Shown: positions 54,311-64,000, counted from the first letter of the stretch. The stretch: 64,000 bases of DNA from Megaustenia siamemsis (GCA_032433765.1 JAVIAB010000159.1:1674001-1738000); one strand, 5' to 3'. Notes: a model not told the origin generated them from the letters alone. A program made the numbers and translations.

Positions 54311-55252
54311 CATCATCATCATTGAGTGCCGTCTCCGCATCGAAGGTTGGCTACCATGGAGCGCCATTCCACTCTGTCTCTTGCTTTGATGGTGCAGATT
54401 GTCATAGGCTGATTTGTCCATCTTTTGATGTTACTCGTCCATGTTAGATTTGGTCTGCCTCTGCCTCTTTTACCTTGTATTTTCCCTTCCAATATTGCTT
54501 TTATTAGGCTGTTGTGTCTTTTAACATGACCCAAAAATTTCATTTATCTTGTTCTAATTGTGTTTAGTAGTTATTTTTTTCATTTTTAGTTGTTTTAAAA
54601 CTTCCTCGTTTGTTTTCTTTTCTTTCCATCAATTCTACCTATTCTTCTATAAATCCACGTTTCAAAGGCTTCAATTTTCTGCTCTGTTTTCTTGTCTAAT
54701 GTCCATGTTTCTCCACCATACAGGAATATTGAGAAGATGTAACATTTTGCTATTCTTAGTTTTAGCCCTAGTGTTATTTGTTTTGATGTTAATATATTTT
54801 TCATGGCATTGGACTTACTTTTTGCCATACCTATTCTTTTATTTATCTCAGTTGTACATTTTCCATCACTGGTTATAGTATGTCCCAGGTAGTTGTAGCT
54901 CTGAACTGTCTCCAGATGCATTCCTTCAACTTTGATATTTAATTGTAGGTCTTGAGAATTTTCTTTGTTTATGATCATAGTTTTAGCTGCCTTTTCCTAC
55001 TTTTGCGTTCATGTCATCCATTACAATCAAGATGTCTGAAGATTTCACTTGCTTCAAAACTGTATTTAGATCTTCATAGTATGCTTCTATTTGTTCACCT
55101 GTATAGTCTTGAGTAGGTGCGTATGTCTGTATTATTAATATGTCATCATTTTTATTTATATAATCCTATCACTGTATGTCAAGTATTTATATATATTTTT
55201 GTAGTTCTCGTTTTATTAGTATGCCTACCCCTCTTTGGTGTTATGTTGTGTT

Positions 55253-58219
55253 CATCATCATTGAGTGCCGTCTCCGCAACGAAGGTTGGCTACCATGGAG
55301 CGCCATTTTGCTCTATCTCTTGCTTTGATGGTGCAGGTTGTCATCGGTTGGTTTGTCCATCTTTTGATGTTACTCGTCCATGTTAATCTTGGTCTGCCTC
55401 TGCCTCTTTTACCTTGTATTTTCCCCTCCAGGATCACTTTCAGTAGGCTGTTGTGTCTTTTAACATGGCCTAAGAATCGCATTTGTCTTGTTCTAATTGT
55501 GTTCAGAAGTTCTCTTTTCATTTTTAGTTGTTTTAAGACTTTGTCGTTTGTTTTCTTTTCCTTCCATCCAATTCTACCTATTCTTCTATATATCCACATT
55601 TCAAAGGCTTCAATTCTCTGTTCTGTTTTCTTGTCTAATGTCCATGTTTCAGCACCATATAGGAATATTGAGAAGATGTAACATTTTGCTATTCTTAGTT
55701 TTAGCTCTGGTGTTATTTGTTTTGATGTTAGTATGTCCTTCATGACATTAAAATTACTTTTTGCCATTCCTATTCTTTTGTTTATTTCAGTTGTACATTT
55801 TCCATCACTGGTTATAGTATGTCCAAGGTAGTTATAGTTCTGAACTGTCTCAAGGTCTATTCCTTCAATTTTGATATTCACTTGTGGGTTTTGAGTATTT
55901 TCTTTGTTTATGATCATAGTTTTAGTCTTTTTGATATTCATATCTAGTCCATATTTTTTGCTTGTCGTGTTTATTTCATTAAGTAATTGTTGTAGGTCTT
56001 TAGGATTTTCTGCTAGTAGTACAGTATCGTCAGCATATCTTAGGTTATTGATTATCTTTCCATTAATTTGTAGGCCTGGCATCTCTATGATGTTTTTAAA
56101 GATTTGCTCAGTGTATAGATTGAACAAGCTTGGTGATAGGATGCATCCTTGTCTTACTCCTCTTTTTATATCAATGGGTGTAGAGAATTCTTTGTTATAT
56201 TTTATTATTGCTGTTTGCTCCCAGTATAGATTGCATATTAGTCGTATATCCATGTCATCTAGATGTATCTCTTTTAGGCATTCTATAAGTTGTTTGTGGT
56301 GTACTCTATCAAAAGCTTTGGTGTAGTCTATGAAGCAGGCATATATTGGTTTGTTTACTTCTGTGTATTTTTCGATTAATGTTCTCATGCAGAATATGGC
56401 TTCTTTTGTCCCGCTATTTTTCCTAAATCCAAATTGCTGCTCATCTAATTCAGTATTGATTTTATTCTGAATCCTTCCTTGTATAACTTTTAGCAAGATT
56501 TTTGTAACATGGCTCATTAGGCTTATTGTTCTAAAGTCACTGCATTCAACTGCACCATTCTTTTTAGGCAATGCAATGAAAGTTGATGTTTTTAGTTCAT
56601 TTGGTATGTATCCTGTGTGGTATATGTCGTTGCATATGTCTGTAATCACTTCAATGCCAAAATCTTCAAGTGCCTGTATCATCTCTATCTGTATGCTTTC
56701 AGGTCCTGCTGCTTTTCCCCTTTTCATTGTTTTTATAGCTTTTTCCACCTCAGATTTTAAGATTTTATAGCCTGATGTACATTTTATAACTGGTTTCTTG
56801 TCCCTTTGATCATGAAATAGTTCTGTTATATATTCCTGCCATCTATCTATGATATCCTTATTGTCTGTTAGCATTTTTCCTTTTTTGTCTGCAATGCATC
56901 CACCTTCTGTGGCTTTTTTATTTTTATTAGTCATTCTCTTTATTTCTGTGTGCATTCCTCTTAGGTCTTGTTTGCTTTCCATAGTTTCTATTTCTCTACA
57001 TTTTTGGCTGAGCCAGTCTTCTTTTGCCTTTTTGCACATTTTGCGTATCTCATTATCTATTTTATTGTATTGGGCAGTGTTCTTCGCTTGTCTCCTTTCT
57101 TCCATTTTTTCTAAGATGGTGTTAGTTATCCATTTTTGTTTTTTGTTCTTTTCTCTTTTGGGTAAGGTGTCGCAGGCTTTTTGTATGCTTTTCTTTATGC
57201 ATTGCCATTTGGTTGTTACTTTTTCATCAGGATTTTCTCTTCTGTATTGTTCAATTCCTTCCTCTAGCAGCTTCTGGTATGTGTTCTTTACTTGTATTGT
57301 ATAGGTATCTTTAATATCTTTTTGATTTAAAGCTGTTATGTCGAGTGGGTTTATTGATGAATTAGATTTTTGCTTGTTTCTCTTTAGTTTGATTTTCATT
57401 TTAATCATTACAGGATTGTGATCAGAATTAATATCTGCTCCTGGGTAGGTTTTGGCTTTCTTTACGCTGTTACGGAACCTTTCTTTTATCATTATGTAAT
57501 CTATTTGATTCCTCTTCCTATCTCCAGGGCTTTTCCATGTGTATAGTTTCCTTTTCTCTTGCTCAAAGTAGGTGTTACATATTATCAGCCTGTTTTCTTC
57601 ACAGAATTGTATTAATCTTTCTCCTCTGTCATTTCTTTTTCCTAAACCATGATTTCCTAAAATGGTCTTATATCTACCTTTTCCTACTTTAGCGTTCATG
57701 TCACCCATTACAATCAAGATGTCTGAAGATTTCACTTGCTTCATAACTTTATTTAGGTCTTCATAGTATGCCTCTATTTGTTCATCTGTGTAGTCTTGAG
57801 TAGGTGCATATGTCTGTATTATTGCTATGTCGAATGGTTTTGCTTTCAACTTGAGTAGTATAATCCTATCACTGTATGTCCAGTGGGTACTTATATATTT
57901 TTGTAGCTCTCTTTTTATCAGTATTCCTACCCCTCTTTGATGTTCTGTTGTGTTTCCTGAGTATATAAATGTATATTTTTCGTCTTCAATGTACCCACAT
58001 TCCTTCCATCTAGTCTCTGATATGCCTAAAATATCTATATTTATTCGTTCTGCTTCTTGAATTAGATTTTCCAATTTCCCTTGTTGATATAGAGTCCTAA
58101 CATTCCAAGTACTTATTTTAAGATCTTTCCTCCGACATAAGTTCGAATTTCTCCGACTCTGACTCTCCATGGCTTCCTCTGGATTGGTACGTGATGAGGC
58201 TCCAATCTCTTTCAAAGAG
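55253..58219 (-). mobile_element. intact LINE family C (2.97 kb)
   Basis: A 10-bp target duplication ATGTTGTGTT lies at 55243-55252 and 58220-58229. The 3' end is the tail TGATGATGA directly overlapping the stop codon, so there is essentially no 3' UTR. The 5' leader before the ATG at 58170 is only about 49 bp, and comparison with the older copy suggests slight 5' truncation. Size, single ORF and trinucleotide tail are RTE-like; clade not tested. Confidence 0.92.
55258..58170 (-). CDS. LINE C endonuclease-reverse transcriptase, intact (970 aa)
   Basis: A retrotransposon protein that nicks target DNA and reverse-transcribes its own RNA at the nick. Numbering is from the ATG at 58170; an open frame extends to 58215 but only with a TTG. 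The N-terminal endonuclease (about 15-265) has STWNVRTL, GISETRW (Glu52), TYAPTQ, VMGDMNAKVG (Asp157, Asn159), QIDYIMI and the NSDHNP motif (Asp250, His251). A basic linker (about 270-480) follows. The RT (about 520-740) has ALPKKNGAVECSDFRTISLM, EQQFGFRKN, ACFIDYTKAFDRVHH (Asp615), GVRQGCILSPSLFNL and YADD at 712-715. The C-terminal region has FLYGAETWTLDKKTEQ, a RFLGHVKRHNSL block, and a basic GKRGRGRPRL stretch. No stop or shift and all catalytic residues are present, so it could be active. Confidence 0.93.
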   Translation of the reverse strand: MESQSRRNSNLCRRKDLKISTWNVRTLYQQGKLENLIQEAERINIDILGISETRWKECGYIEDEKYTFIYSGNTTEHQRGVGILIKRELQKYISTHWTYSDRIILLKLKAKPFDIAIIQTYAPTQDYTDEQIEAYYEDLNKVMKQVKSSDILIVMGDMNAKVGKGRYKTILGNHGLGKRNDRGERLIQFCEENRLIICNTYFEQEKRKLYTWKSPGDRKRNQIDYIMIKERFRNSVKKAKTYPGADINSDHNPVMIKMKIKLKRNKQKSNSSINPLDITALNQKDIKDTYTIQVKNTYQKLLEEGIEQYRRENPDEKVTTKWQCIKKSIQKACDTLPKREKNKKQKWITNTILEKMEERRQAKNTAQYNKIDNEIRKMCKKAKEDWLSQKCREIETMESKQDLRGMHTEIKRMTNKNKKATEGGCIADKKGKMLTDNKDIIDRWQEYITELFHDQRDKKPVIKCTSGYKILKSEVEKAIKTMKRGKAAGPESIQIEMIQALEDFGIEVITDICNDIYHTGYIPNELKTSTFIALPKKNGAVECSDFRTISLMSHVTKILLKVIQGRIQNKINTELDEQQFGFRKNSGTKEAIFCMRTLIEKYTEVNKPIYACFIDYTKAFDRVHHKQLIECLKEIHLDDMDIRLICNLYWEQTAIIKYNKEFSTPIDIKRGVRQGCILSPSLFNLYTEQIFKNIIEMPGLQINGKIINNLRYADDTVLLAENPKDLQQLLNEINTTSKKYGLDMNIKKTKTMIINKENTQNPQVNIKIEGIDLETVQNYNYLGHTITSDGKCTTEINKRIGMAKSNFNVMKDILTSKQITPELKLRIAKCYIFSIFLYGAETWTLDKKTEQRIEAFEMWIYRRIGRIGWKEKKTNDKVLKQLKMKRELLNTIRTRQMRFLGHVKRHNSLLKVILEGKIQGKRGRGRPRLTWTSNIKRWTNQPMTTCTIKARDRAKWRSMVANLRCGDGTQ

Positions 58220-58599
58220 ATGTTGTGTTACCTGAGTATATAAATGTATATTTATCGTCTTGTATGTATCCACTTTCCTTCCATCTTGTTTCTGATATGC
58301 CTAAGATATCTATGTTTAATCGCTCTGCTTCTACCATAAGATTTTCTAGTTTTCCTTGTAGGTATAAGGTCCTAACATTTCATGTGGCTTTTTAGTTCGT
58401 TCTTAAAACAGTAGTTAAAATTTCTCTCCATGGCTTTCTTTGGAGTGTTACGTGATGAGGCTCCAATCTCTTTCACGGTGGTCTGCCATATTCGCCTTTC
58501 GTGTTCTGAATATGACTCATGTGTATCACACACTTTGCTGTTTTCGCTTTCTGGGCCGTTCTTCCTTTCTGATCTTATCTCTCATGCTGTTTCCTATAA

Positions 58600-58920
58600 T
58601 TTGTCTAATACAATAGATTTCCATAGCCAATATTTTGTCCCTTATTTTTCTTGTAAGTAGTGTTCATGTCTGGTATTAGTAGCACAACGTTGGGATGAAT
58701 ATTGTATTTGTAGAGTGCCCGATTTACCTCGAGTGCTATTTCTTTGTTAGACAGCAGTGGTGACAGCTGGCCAAAGATTTGACATTTGTTGCATCTTGAG
58801 TCTATTTCTACTGCTTGGAAGTTGTCTGTCCTTAGACTTCCTAGGTATTTAAATTCCTCCACTTGTTTTAATTCTCGGCCATCCATCGTTATGTTGATGT
58901 TGTTTTCGCTTACGTTGTTC
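58600..58920 (-). mobile_element. LINE family D fragment
   Basis: DGRELKQVEEFKYLGSLRTD, then NKCQIFGQLSPLLSNKEIAL and RALYKYNIHPNVVL, the post-RT region of a non-LTR ORF. The YLGS motif replaces YLGHTI of family C. The family is shared with 35080-35540. Confidence 0.6.
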
Positions 58921-58927
58921 TGAACTT

Positions 58928-59501
58928 CTGATTGGTTGGTGTTGATTTACACGATCTAGTGGGTGTCTGTGATGATAAGTATATTTATGTGTTCTTTGAG
59001 ATTCCCTGCCTGATTGGTTGGTGTTGATTTACACGATCTAGTGGGTGTCTGTGATGATAAGTATATTTATGTGTTCTTTGAGATTCCCTGCCTGATTGGT
59101 TGGTGTTGATTTACACGATCTAGTGGGTGTCTGTGATGATAAGTATATTTATGTGTTCTTTGAGATTCCCTGCCTGATTGGTTGGTGTTGATTTACACGA
59201 TCTAGTGGGTGTCTGTGATGATAAGTATATTTATGTGTTCTTTGAGATTCCCTGCCTGATTGGTTGGTGTTGATTTACACGATCTAGTGGGTGTCTGTGA
59301 TGATAAGTATATTTATGTGTTCTTTGAGATTCCCTGCCTGATTGGTTGGTGTTGATTTACACGATCTAGTGGGTGTCTGTGATGATAAGTATATTTATGT
59401 GTTCTTTGAGATTCCCTGCCTGATTGGTTGGTGTTGATTTACACGATCTAGTGGGTGTCTGTGATGATAAGTATATTTATGTGTTCTTTGAGATTCCCTG
59501 C
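58928..59501. repeat. 82-bp tandem repeat, exactly 7 near-perfect copies
   Basis: The unit is CTGATTGGTTGGTGTTGATT followed by TACACGATCTAGTGGGTGTC, TGTGATGATAAGTATATTTA and TGTGTTCTTTGAGATTCCCTGC. The copies look identical. The array ends 238 bp before the GPCR start codon. Confidence 0.97.
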
Positions 59502-59739
59502 CCTTCTAGAAGACCTACTTGTTTTTGTTACTAAATTAATTATGACATTACATGAAGCTCTCAATTTCTCTCTTTTACCAGGTCCATTAATGTCACATTG
59601 ACTTGACTCGCCGAAGACATCAATAAACTTTATTAGAGCATTGATGGTTACAGGGGGCGGATCATTTTGATAAACAAGTTATAGCCTTGACGATTTGTTT
59701 TTGTTTCCAAATTGTTGTTTGTGACAAGGAACGTTAGAA

Positions 59740-60753
59740 ATGGATACAGCGATCAACGAATCTAATGTGAGACAAATTGTGAGTAATAGTCAGAGAGGTC
59801 TTATAGCTGTTAGTCTGGCTATTTTAGGCAGCGGAGTCAGTCTATTCGGGACAGTAGTCAACGTTTTCAACCTGTTGGTGTTTTATAAACAAGGTTTGGA
59901 TTCAACCATCAACATTAGCTTCTTTTCTCTTGCCGCCTCTGATCTGTGTAATCTTGTTGTACAACAGTTTTACAACCTCTACAGTAACCCTCTGTTGCAG
60001 GGCTTGGATCTACCAATTGTCTACTCTGAAGTTCTCTTTTTGACAACAGCAATGCCACGAGCTTTGTTCTCAACAATCACCTGTCACATAACAGCCTTTA
60101 TCACCGCAGAGAGATGTCTGTGTGTTGTCTTTCCTCTACACATCAAACGAGTTATCACTCCCAGGATAACGATAGCAGTTATCATTATTATTGATACCGT
60201 CAACGTGATATTAAAAGCACCGATCTACTGCACTTCCTACTACACCTGGAAGTTCTATCCGAAGATGAACAGAACCCTCCTGGGTCTAACCCACACTAAA
60301 CATAATGACGTCACAGCTGCCTTTGTTTATTTCTCACACGCCATTGTTTTGTTGTTGGGGTGTCTGCTTGTTTTGGCCTTCACTTTGATATTAATATGTA
60401 AACTAGGTCAGAAAAATGTATGGAGACAAGCGGCGAACGTTGACCTGGAGAAGGCCAAGTCTATGTCTAAACGTGACAGAGCTACCATAACTATGGTTGT
60501 TTCTATTGCTGGTATTTTAGTGGTGTGCTACACGCCGGCTGTTCTGTTGGGCATCACTACTTTTATAGAGCCCCAGTTTTCACGATTTGGTAGACACTCC
60601 AATCTCTACATCACTTCGTGGTCGTTTTCTTTTTTACTTGAGAACATCAACTCCAGCGTCAATATTTTCTTTTATTTAAAGATAAGTTCTAAATACAGGC
60701 GGACATTCGTTGAGATGTTCTGTAGTCATCGTTCAGTGAACACGAGTCAATAG
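59740..60753 (+). CDS. rhodopsin-like GPCR, gastropod chemosensory-receptor type
   Basis: A 337-residue seven-helix receptor of class A, single exon. Predicted helices: about 20-49, 57-81, 100-130, 140-160, 193-222, 248-275 and 286-312, with a short N-terminus carrying a glycosylation site (Asn7) and helix 8 at KISSKYRRTF. Family marks are LAASD with Asp68 in TM2, ERC (124-126) in place of DRY, CYTP (263-266) in place of CWxP, and NIFFY (308-312) in place of NPxxY. This set of substitutions and the lack of introns resemble the large lineage-specific chemosensory receptor families of gastropods; a neuropeptide receptor is the alternative. The ligand is unknown. The start is the first in-frame ATG (GAAATGGAT). 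No stop or shift is seen, so it is probably functional. Confidence 0.88.
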   Translation: MDTAINESNVRQIVSNSQRGLIAVSLAILGSGVSLFGTVVNVFNLLVFYKQGLDSTINISFFSLAASDLCNLVVQQFYNLYSNPLLQGLDLPIVYSEVLFLTTAMPRALFSTITCHITAFITAERCLCVVFPLHIKRVITPRITIAVIIIIDTVNVILKAPIYCTSYYTWKFYPKMNRTLLGLTHTKHNDVTAAFVYFSHAIVLLLGCLLVLAFTLILICKLGQKNVWRQAANVDLEKAKSMSKRDRATITMVVSIAGILVVCYTPAVLLGITTFIEPQFSRFGRHSNLYITSWSFSFLLENINSSVNIFFYLKISSKYRRTFVEMFCSHRSVNTSQ

Positions 60754-60845
60754 AGTATGTCAACACAAATTTAATATGTATTCTCTTAATTTAATATATT
60801 TAGATTACTGTCTGCCTTTCTGTGTGTTTGAATGCAATTAACACT

Positions 60846-60912
60846 TCAGTTTAGTTTAGTTTAGTTTAGTTTAGTTTAGTTTAGTTTAGTTTAGTTTAGT
60901 TTAGATTAGATT
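60846..60912. repeat. (TTTAG)n microsatellite, about 12 copies
   Basis: A perfect pentanucleotide run, AGTTTAGTTT and so on, in the 3' flank of the GPCR gene, perhaps within its 3' UTR. Confidence 0.97.
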
Positions 60913-61214
60913 AGTCGACAGGTCACCATCATTGCACAACTGGCAAGTGATAAATCCTCCGATCCCCACTTCAGTACATCCCTGCACGAGCGCGACAAAC
61001 CGGAATTGTGTTGGTTCTCTTTCTTCTTTGGCGCGATCACCTGATGGTTCCTAGAAAAATGAATCTGTTCTTTAAAGAATGTTACGTGGGCGTGGATGCG
61101 TTGTGCTGTGGCTTGTTCGCACCGCTTGGATATGCACTGAGATATATATATATATAACACAATTAATATATACCACTGTCCTGATCTTCGATGTTCATAA
61201 TCTTTCGAATGCAA
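60913..61214. other. no recognised gene
   Basis: Contains a short (TA)n at 61141-61154. No motif was found in the 102-codon minus ORF. Confidence 0.45.
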
Positions 61215-61990
61215 CGCACATGAAAGCTATTTAACCTTTTTCTCTTTCATTGCATAGGTAGTCCAAGTTTCTGATCCACATAGAGGCGTACTAAGCACAC
61301 AACTTTGGTAGATTTGAATCTTAGTCCTGAGTGTTAATTTGGTGTTAACCCATGACATATCTTTAAGTTGATTAAATGTGGAAGCTGCCTTTTCGATTCG
61401 GTGATTTATTTCTTCTTCAAGGAAAACAGTGATTGTGAACATAGAACCGAGATACGTAACATTTCTCACACATTCAAAGGGTGTGCTATAGATATAGCTG
61501 TGGGACTGGCTACACCTTGTTGAGGCACCACAGTCTTCTGTGTACTTATTGACCGGAGAATAAATCACATGATCCAGCTAGATTGTCAATCATTGACTGC
61601 AGGACGGATTTATCGTGAGAAACTAGTGATGCATCATCAGAAAATAGAAGCTCCTTGATTATGATCACTTGTTTTTAATTGTAACTTCTGACGTGCTAGA
61701 TTAAACAAGGAGTCGTCAGATCGTGTATGGATGTAGATGTCTCGAGAGACGGTTTCAAACTCATTGTGTAGAAGGGCAGCGAAAGATATACCGAATAGAT
61801 TAGAGATCTATCTAGAGAATTTGTGAGATCAACAAAAGCTAAAAATAGAGATCTTCTCTGTTGCTTGCATTTTTCCTGCATTTGGTGGAGAGTAAAAATC
61901 ATATCCCTGGTTGACCGTCCAGCTCTAAACCCGCACTGGGACACAGCAGGGATGCTAGTTATCAACAGCCTCTACAACTAAAACACTTTT
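61215..61990 (-). mobile_element. LINE family E, decayed RT fragment
   Basis: Minus-strand frames give IPAVSQCGFRAGRSTRDMIF, TLHQMQEKCKQQRRSLFLAF and VDLTNSLDRS (the RT motif usually ending in KAFD), and nearer the 3' end VTYLGSMFTI, INHRIEKAASTFNQL and LSTPLCGSETWTTY. The catalytic block between them is degraded. A family distinct from A to D. Confidence 0.75.
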
Positions 61991-62105
61991 GAAGAACGAG
62001 GCATCAGCCACAGCCAATACCTTCCAATAACGTTCTTTCCAATCACATCTCTCTCGTTTCATCATTTCATCATTTCATCTCTTATCTCTCTGTCCGCATC
62101 TCATT

Positions 62106-62246
62106 CATCATCATTGGGTGCCGCCTCCGCATCGAAGGTTGACTACCACGGAGAGCCATTATACTATGTCTCTTGCTTTGATGGTGCAGATTAGAATTTC
62201 TCTCCATGGCTTTCTTTGGATTGTTACGTGGTGAGGATACCAAACT
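62106..62246 (-). mobile_element. LINE C mini-element (141 bp: both ends, no body)
   Basis: About 87 bp of the family C 3' end (CATCATCATTGGGTGCCGCC through CTTTGATGGTGCAGATT) joins directly to about 54 bp of its 5' end (CTCCATGGCTTTCTTTGGAT, TGTTACGTGGTGAGG). TCTCATT flanks both sides (62099-62105, 62247-62253), a possible 7-bp target duplication. Confidence 0.78.
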
Positions 62247-62387
62247 TCTCATTAACCTGTCATAATCATCCTAGATGTAGTAACTTTTATCTGTGTTTTA
62301 TCGTTTGTTGTCGTTGTTCTCGTTTTCTGAAGAAGGCCGCATATACAGCGAAATGTCAGTGTTTTGTTGTTTTCCTTTTTTTGTAAA

Positions 62388-62747
62388 GCTGTCATCATAC
62401 CTTGTAGGAGTGTACGTTACACCCCACTACTGGCTGTCATCATACCTTGTAGGAGTGTACGTTACACCCCACTACTGGCTGTCATCATACCTTGTAGGAG
62501 TGTACGTTACACCTCACTACTGGCTGTTATCATACCTTGTAGAAGTGTACGTTACACCCCACTACTGGCTGTTATCATACCTTGTAGGAGTGTACGTTAC
62601 ACCCCACTACTGGCTGTCATCATACCTTGTAGGAGTGTACGTTACACCTCACTACTGGCTGTCATCATACCTTGTAGGAGTGTACGTTACACCCCACTAC
62701 TGGCTGTCATCATACCTTGTAGGAGTGTACGTTACACCCCACGACTG
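62388..62747. repeat. 45-bp tandem repeat, 8 copies
   Basis: The unit is GCTGTCATCATACCTTGTAG followed by GAGTGTACGTTACACCCCAC and TACTG. The 45-bp period gives a 15-residue repeat ORF (62293-62826), not considered a gene. Copies differ at only a few positions. Confidence 0.96.
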
Positions 62748-62759
62748 GCTTTTTTCCAA

Positions 62760-63340
62760 GCAGCCGTGTCTTGTGATGTGCCCATGGTATTTTAATTTCC
62801 GCGGTAAGACACTGTTAATAAGTTAGATCTTTTAAATATTAGAAATCTTGTTAAACATGTCATTTTCCAACCAAGCGTACACGAGGTTCAACACCCACAG
62901 AAGCTATACAAGGATGACGTCACTCAAACAACAACCGGCTATCCTCGCAAAGTTGAAAACGTCAATAACATTGAGTGATTCCATTCTAACTATAGCTTGT
63001 TTCATAACTCGTGCCCAACTTTTAAAATCGATAGCTTATTAACCGCTTGTTGTAAGTTGTTCAAAATTTGCATGTAAAGTTATAATGATTAGAACCCAAC
63101 AGGGAATTAATTTCATTTTAAAAAAAACATTTGGTTATTATTGTTGCTTATTTGATTTATATAAATTTATAACGACCCATTGATGTAGTCAAAACTGAAT
63201 GTTTACAGTATTTTAAGTTAAAAATAGCGAGTAAAAATCCATACACGGTAAAATTGACGTGTTTGCACGCTTTTACCGTGGTTTTTTGACACAATTAGAC
63301 ACTTGTAAAAAACACGAGAAATTGTGTGTTCCATTTCCGT
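62760..63340. other. no recognised gene
   Basis: AT-rich with an A-run at about 63118-63127. No coding or repeat signal. Confidence 0.45.
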
Positions 63341-63564
63341 TCATTCATAGGTTGAGACGTGGAACGATAACATTTATCATGAGTCTTAAAATGAAATTCT
63401 GCAGTTTACAAAACATCGCAATAAAAATGTATGACTGTTTTTGCAAAGAGGCTAAACGAGGAAGATTATTTCATTCTTTAGAAAACCCTGAGAATAGGAC
63501 AAGACACATTTTGGATTTATCTAAACGGTCATTTAATCGCTGGATTCAAGCACGTGACCGTTAA
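63341..63564 (+). CDS. hypothetical exon-like ORF
   Basis: I do not recognise the protein with certainty. The open frame to the stop at 63562-63564 contains KFCSLQNIAIKMYDCFCKEA, RGRLFHSLENPENRTRHIL and DLSKRSFNRWIQARD, which reads like a helix-turn-helix region such as those at the N-terminus of DDE-type transposases. A splice acceptor-like TTCATTCATAG ends near 63350. The first in-frame ATG is at 63379. It could be the start of a transposon-derived gene or chance. Confidence 0.25.
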
Positions 63565-64000
63565 TGTTCAAAATATACAAAATCACAAGGAAGAGCCAAA
63601 ATGTTGGATAATTTCGACAGTGAACTTATTATATAGAGGCCTTACTGCTATAGACAGTAACATATAAACCTATGAATTGTTAAGTGAATGACCCGTGCTC
63701 TTTGTTATTTCCTAGGCGGTGTGCTATTTTAGCGTACCATTTCACGGGTAGAGAGCTACTCAATATTGTGTGTCTAAAGGGAGCTAATGTCTCACTTCGG
63801 GTGTAGGGTAACTCTGTCCGCTTTACCTCTCAGGTGACAGGAACATGTAGTTTTACCTACTCAAATGTTTATCAATTAAATTGTGGTTGCATTGCACATA
63901 AGTACGTGGTAGAAATATAGTTTGTACTATAATCTTCTTTGCAAACTCAAATGTATTAGAAGAAGTTATAGATAAAAAAAAAAAATATCACACATAGTCC
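63565..64000. other. no recognised gene at the window end
   Basis: Ordinary non-coding sequence ending in an A-run near 63975-63986. No motif seen. Confidence 0.45.

Larger units (their letters stand above)
54311..58500 (-). mobile_element. older LINE family C copy, split by a younger one
   Basis: The left piece 54311-55252 has the 3' tail, C-terminus (FLYGGETWTLDKKTEQK) and then a direct jump near 54985 from the RT KTKTMIIN region to endonuclease sequence, so most of the RT and linker are deleted. The right piece, about 58220-58500, continues the endonuclease and 5' region (CATGGCTTTCTTTGGAGTGT and GGCTCCAATCTCTTTCACGG). The younger copy at 55253-58219 lies between them. Confidence 0.85.

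Noticed and set aside
58171..58215. Upstream extension of the LINE C ORF by 15 codons
   Set aside because: It would need a TTG start; the ATG at 58170 is also conserved in the older copy and in the mini-element.
60846..60912. Telomere-like repeat
   Set aside because: The unit is TTTAG, not the TTAGGG expected in molluscs, and it is short and internal.
62293..62826. 177-codon ORF with 15-residue repeats
   Set aside because: Produced by the 45-bp array; flanking residues show no domain.

Overview
This is eukaryotic, almost certainly molluscan DNA. A heterobranch gastropod (snail or slug) fits best, because of the single-exon chemosensory-type GPCR at the right end, the PRDM9-like zinc-finger gene with GT-AG introns, and the mixture of RTE-like LINEs, tRNA-derived SINEs and hAT transposons embedded in very dense minisatellites. 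The species cannot be fixed from the sequence alone. Most of the window is repeats. Only two host genes are well supported. All clade assignments below are by eye, from translated motifs.

Left part (1-9.3 kb): a decayed coding remnant with a SUMO-interacting-like motif, a 41-bp minisatellite, a 28/37-bp higher-order repeat, a tRNA-derived SINE, LINE fragments, and a 2.6-kb 86-bp satellite. That satellite is visibly derived from a zinc-finger unit and runs straight into the last exon of a minus-strand C2H2 gene.

Zinc-finger gene (8.1-22.7 kb, minus strand): six exons with consistent splice sites and phases can be read. There are three short, mutually similar acidic/KxE-rich exons, a linker exon, a PRDM9-type zinc-knuckle exon, and a last exon with 12 fingers. 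No SET domain lies between knuckle and fingers. Nearly every intron holds one or more tandem arrays and LINE fragments.

Middle (22.7-39.7 kb): a 47-bp satellite split by a near full-length 3.18-kb LINE (called family B here) and by a LINE family A fragment; a 30-bp satellite; a long family A copy; a complete 2.6-kb hAT transposon with terminal repeats and an 8-bp target duplication; family C copies, one carrying a nested RNase H-type insertion; an inverted duplication of a family C 3' end; and a second hAT-like remnant.

Right part (40-64 kb): a run of minisatellites (53, 54, 59, 37, 46, 47 and 50 bp), LINE fragments, two SINE copies that share the 3' tail of LINE B, and an intact 970-codon LINE family C inserted into an older family C copy. 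Then come a 7 x 82-bp perfect array, the GPCR gene, a LINE family E remnant, a 141-bp family C mini-element, and a 45-bp array. The last 1.2 kb holds little that can be recognised.

The names LINE A to F are labels used only here. They mark groups of copies recognised by shared protein motifs and 3' ends. A and C end in (TGA)n/(ATG)n-type tails, and B ends in a (TAGA)n tail. The most unusual structure is the zinc-finger-derived satellite with its 13-unit higher-order repeat.
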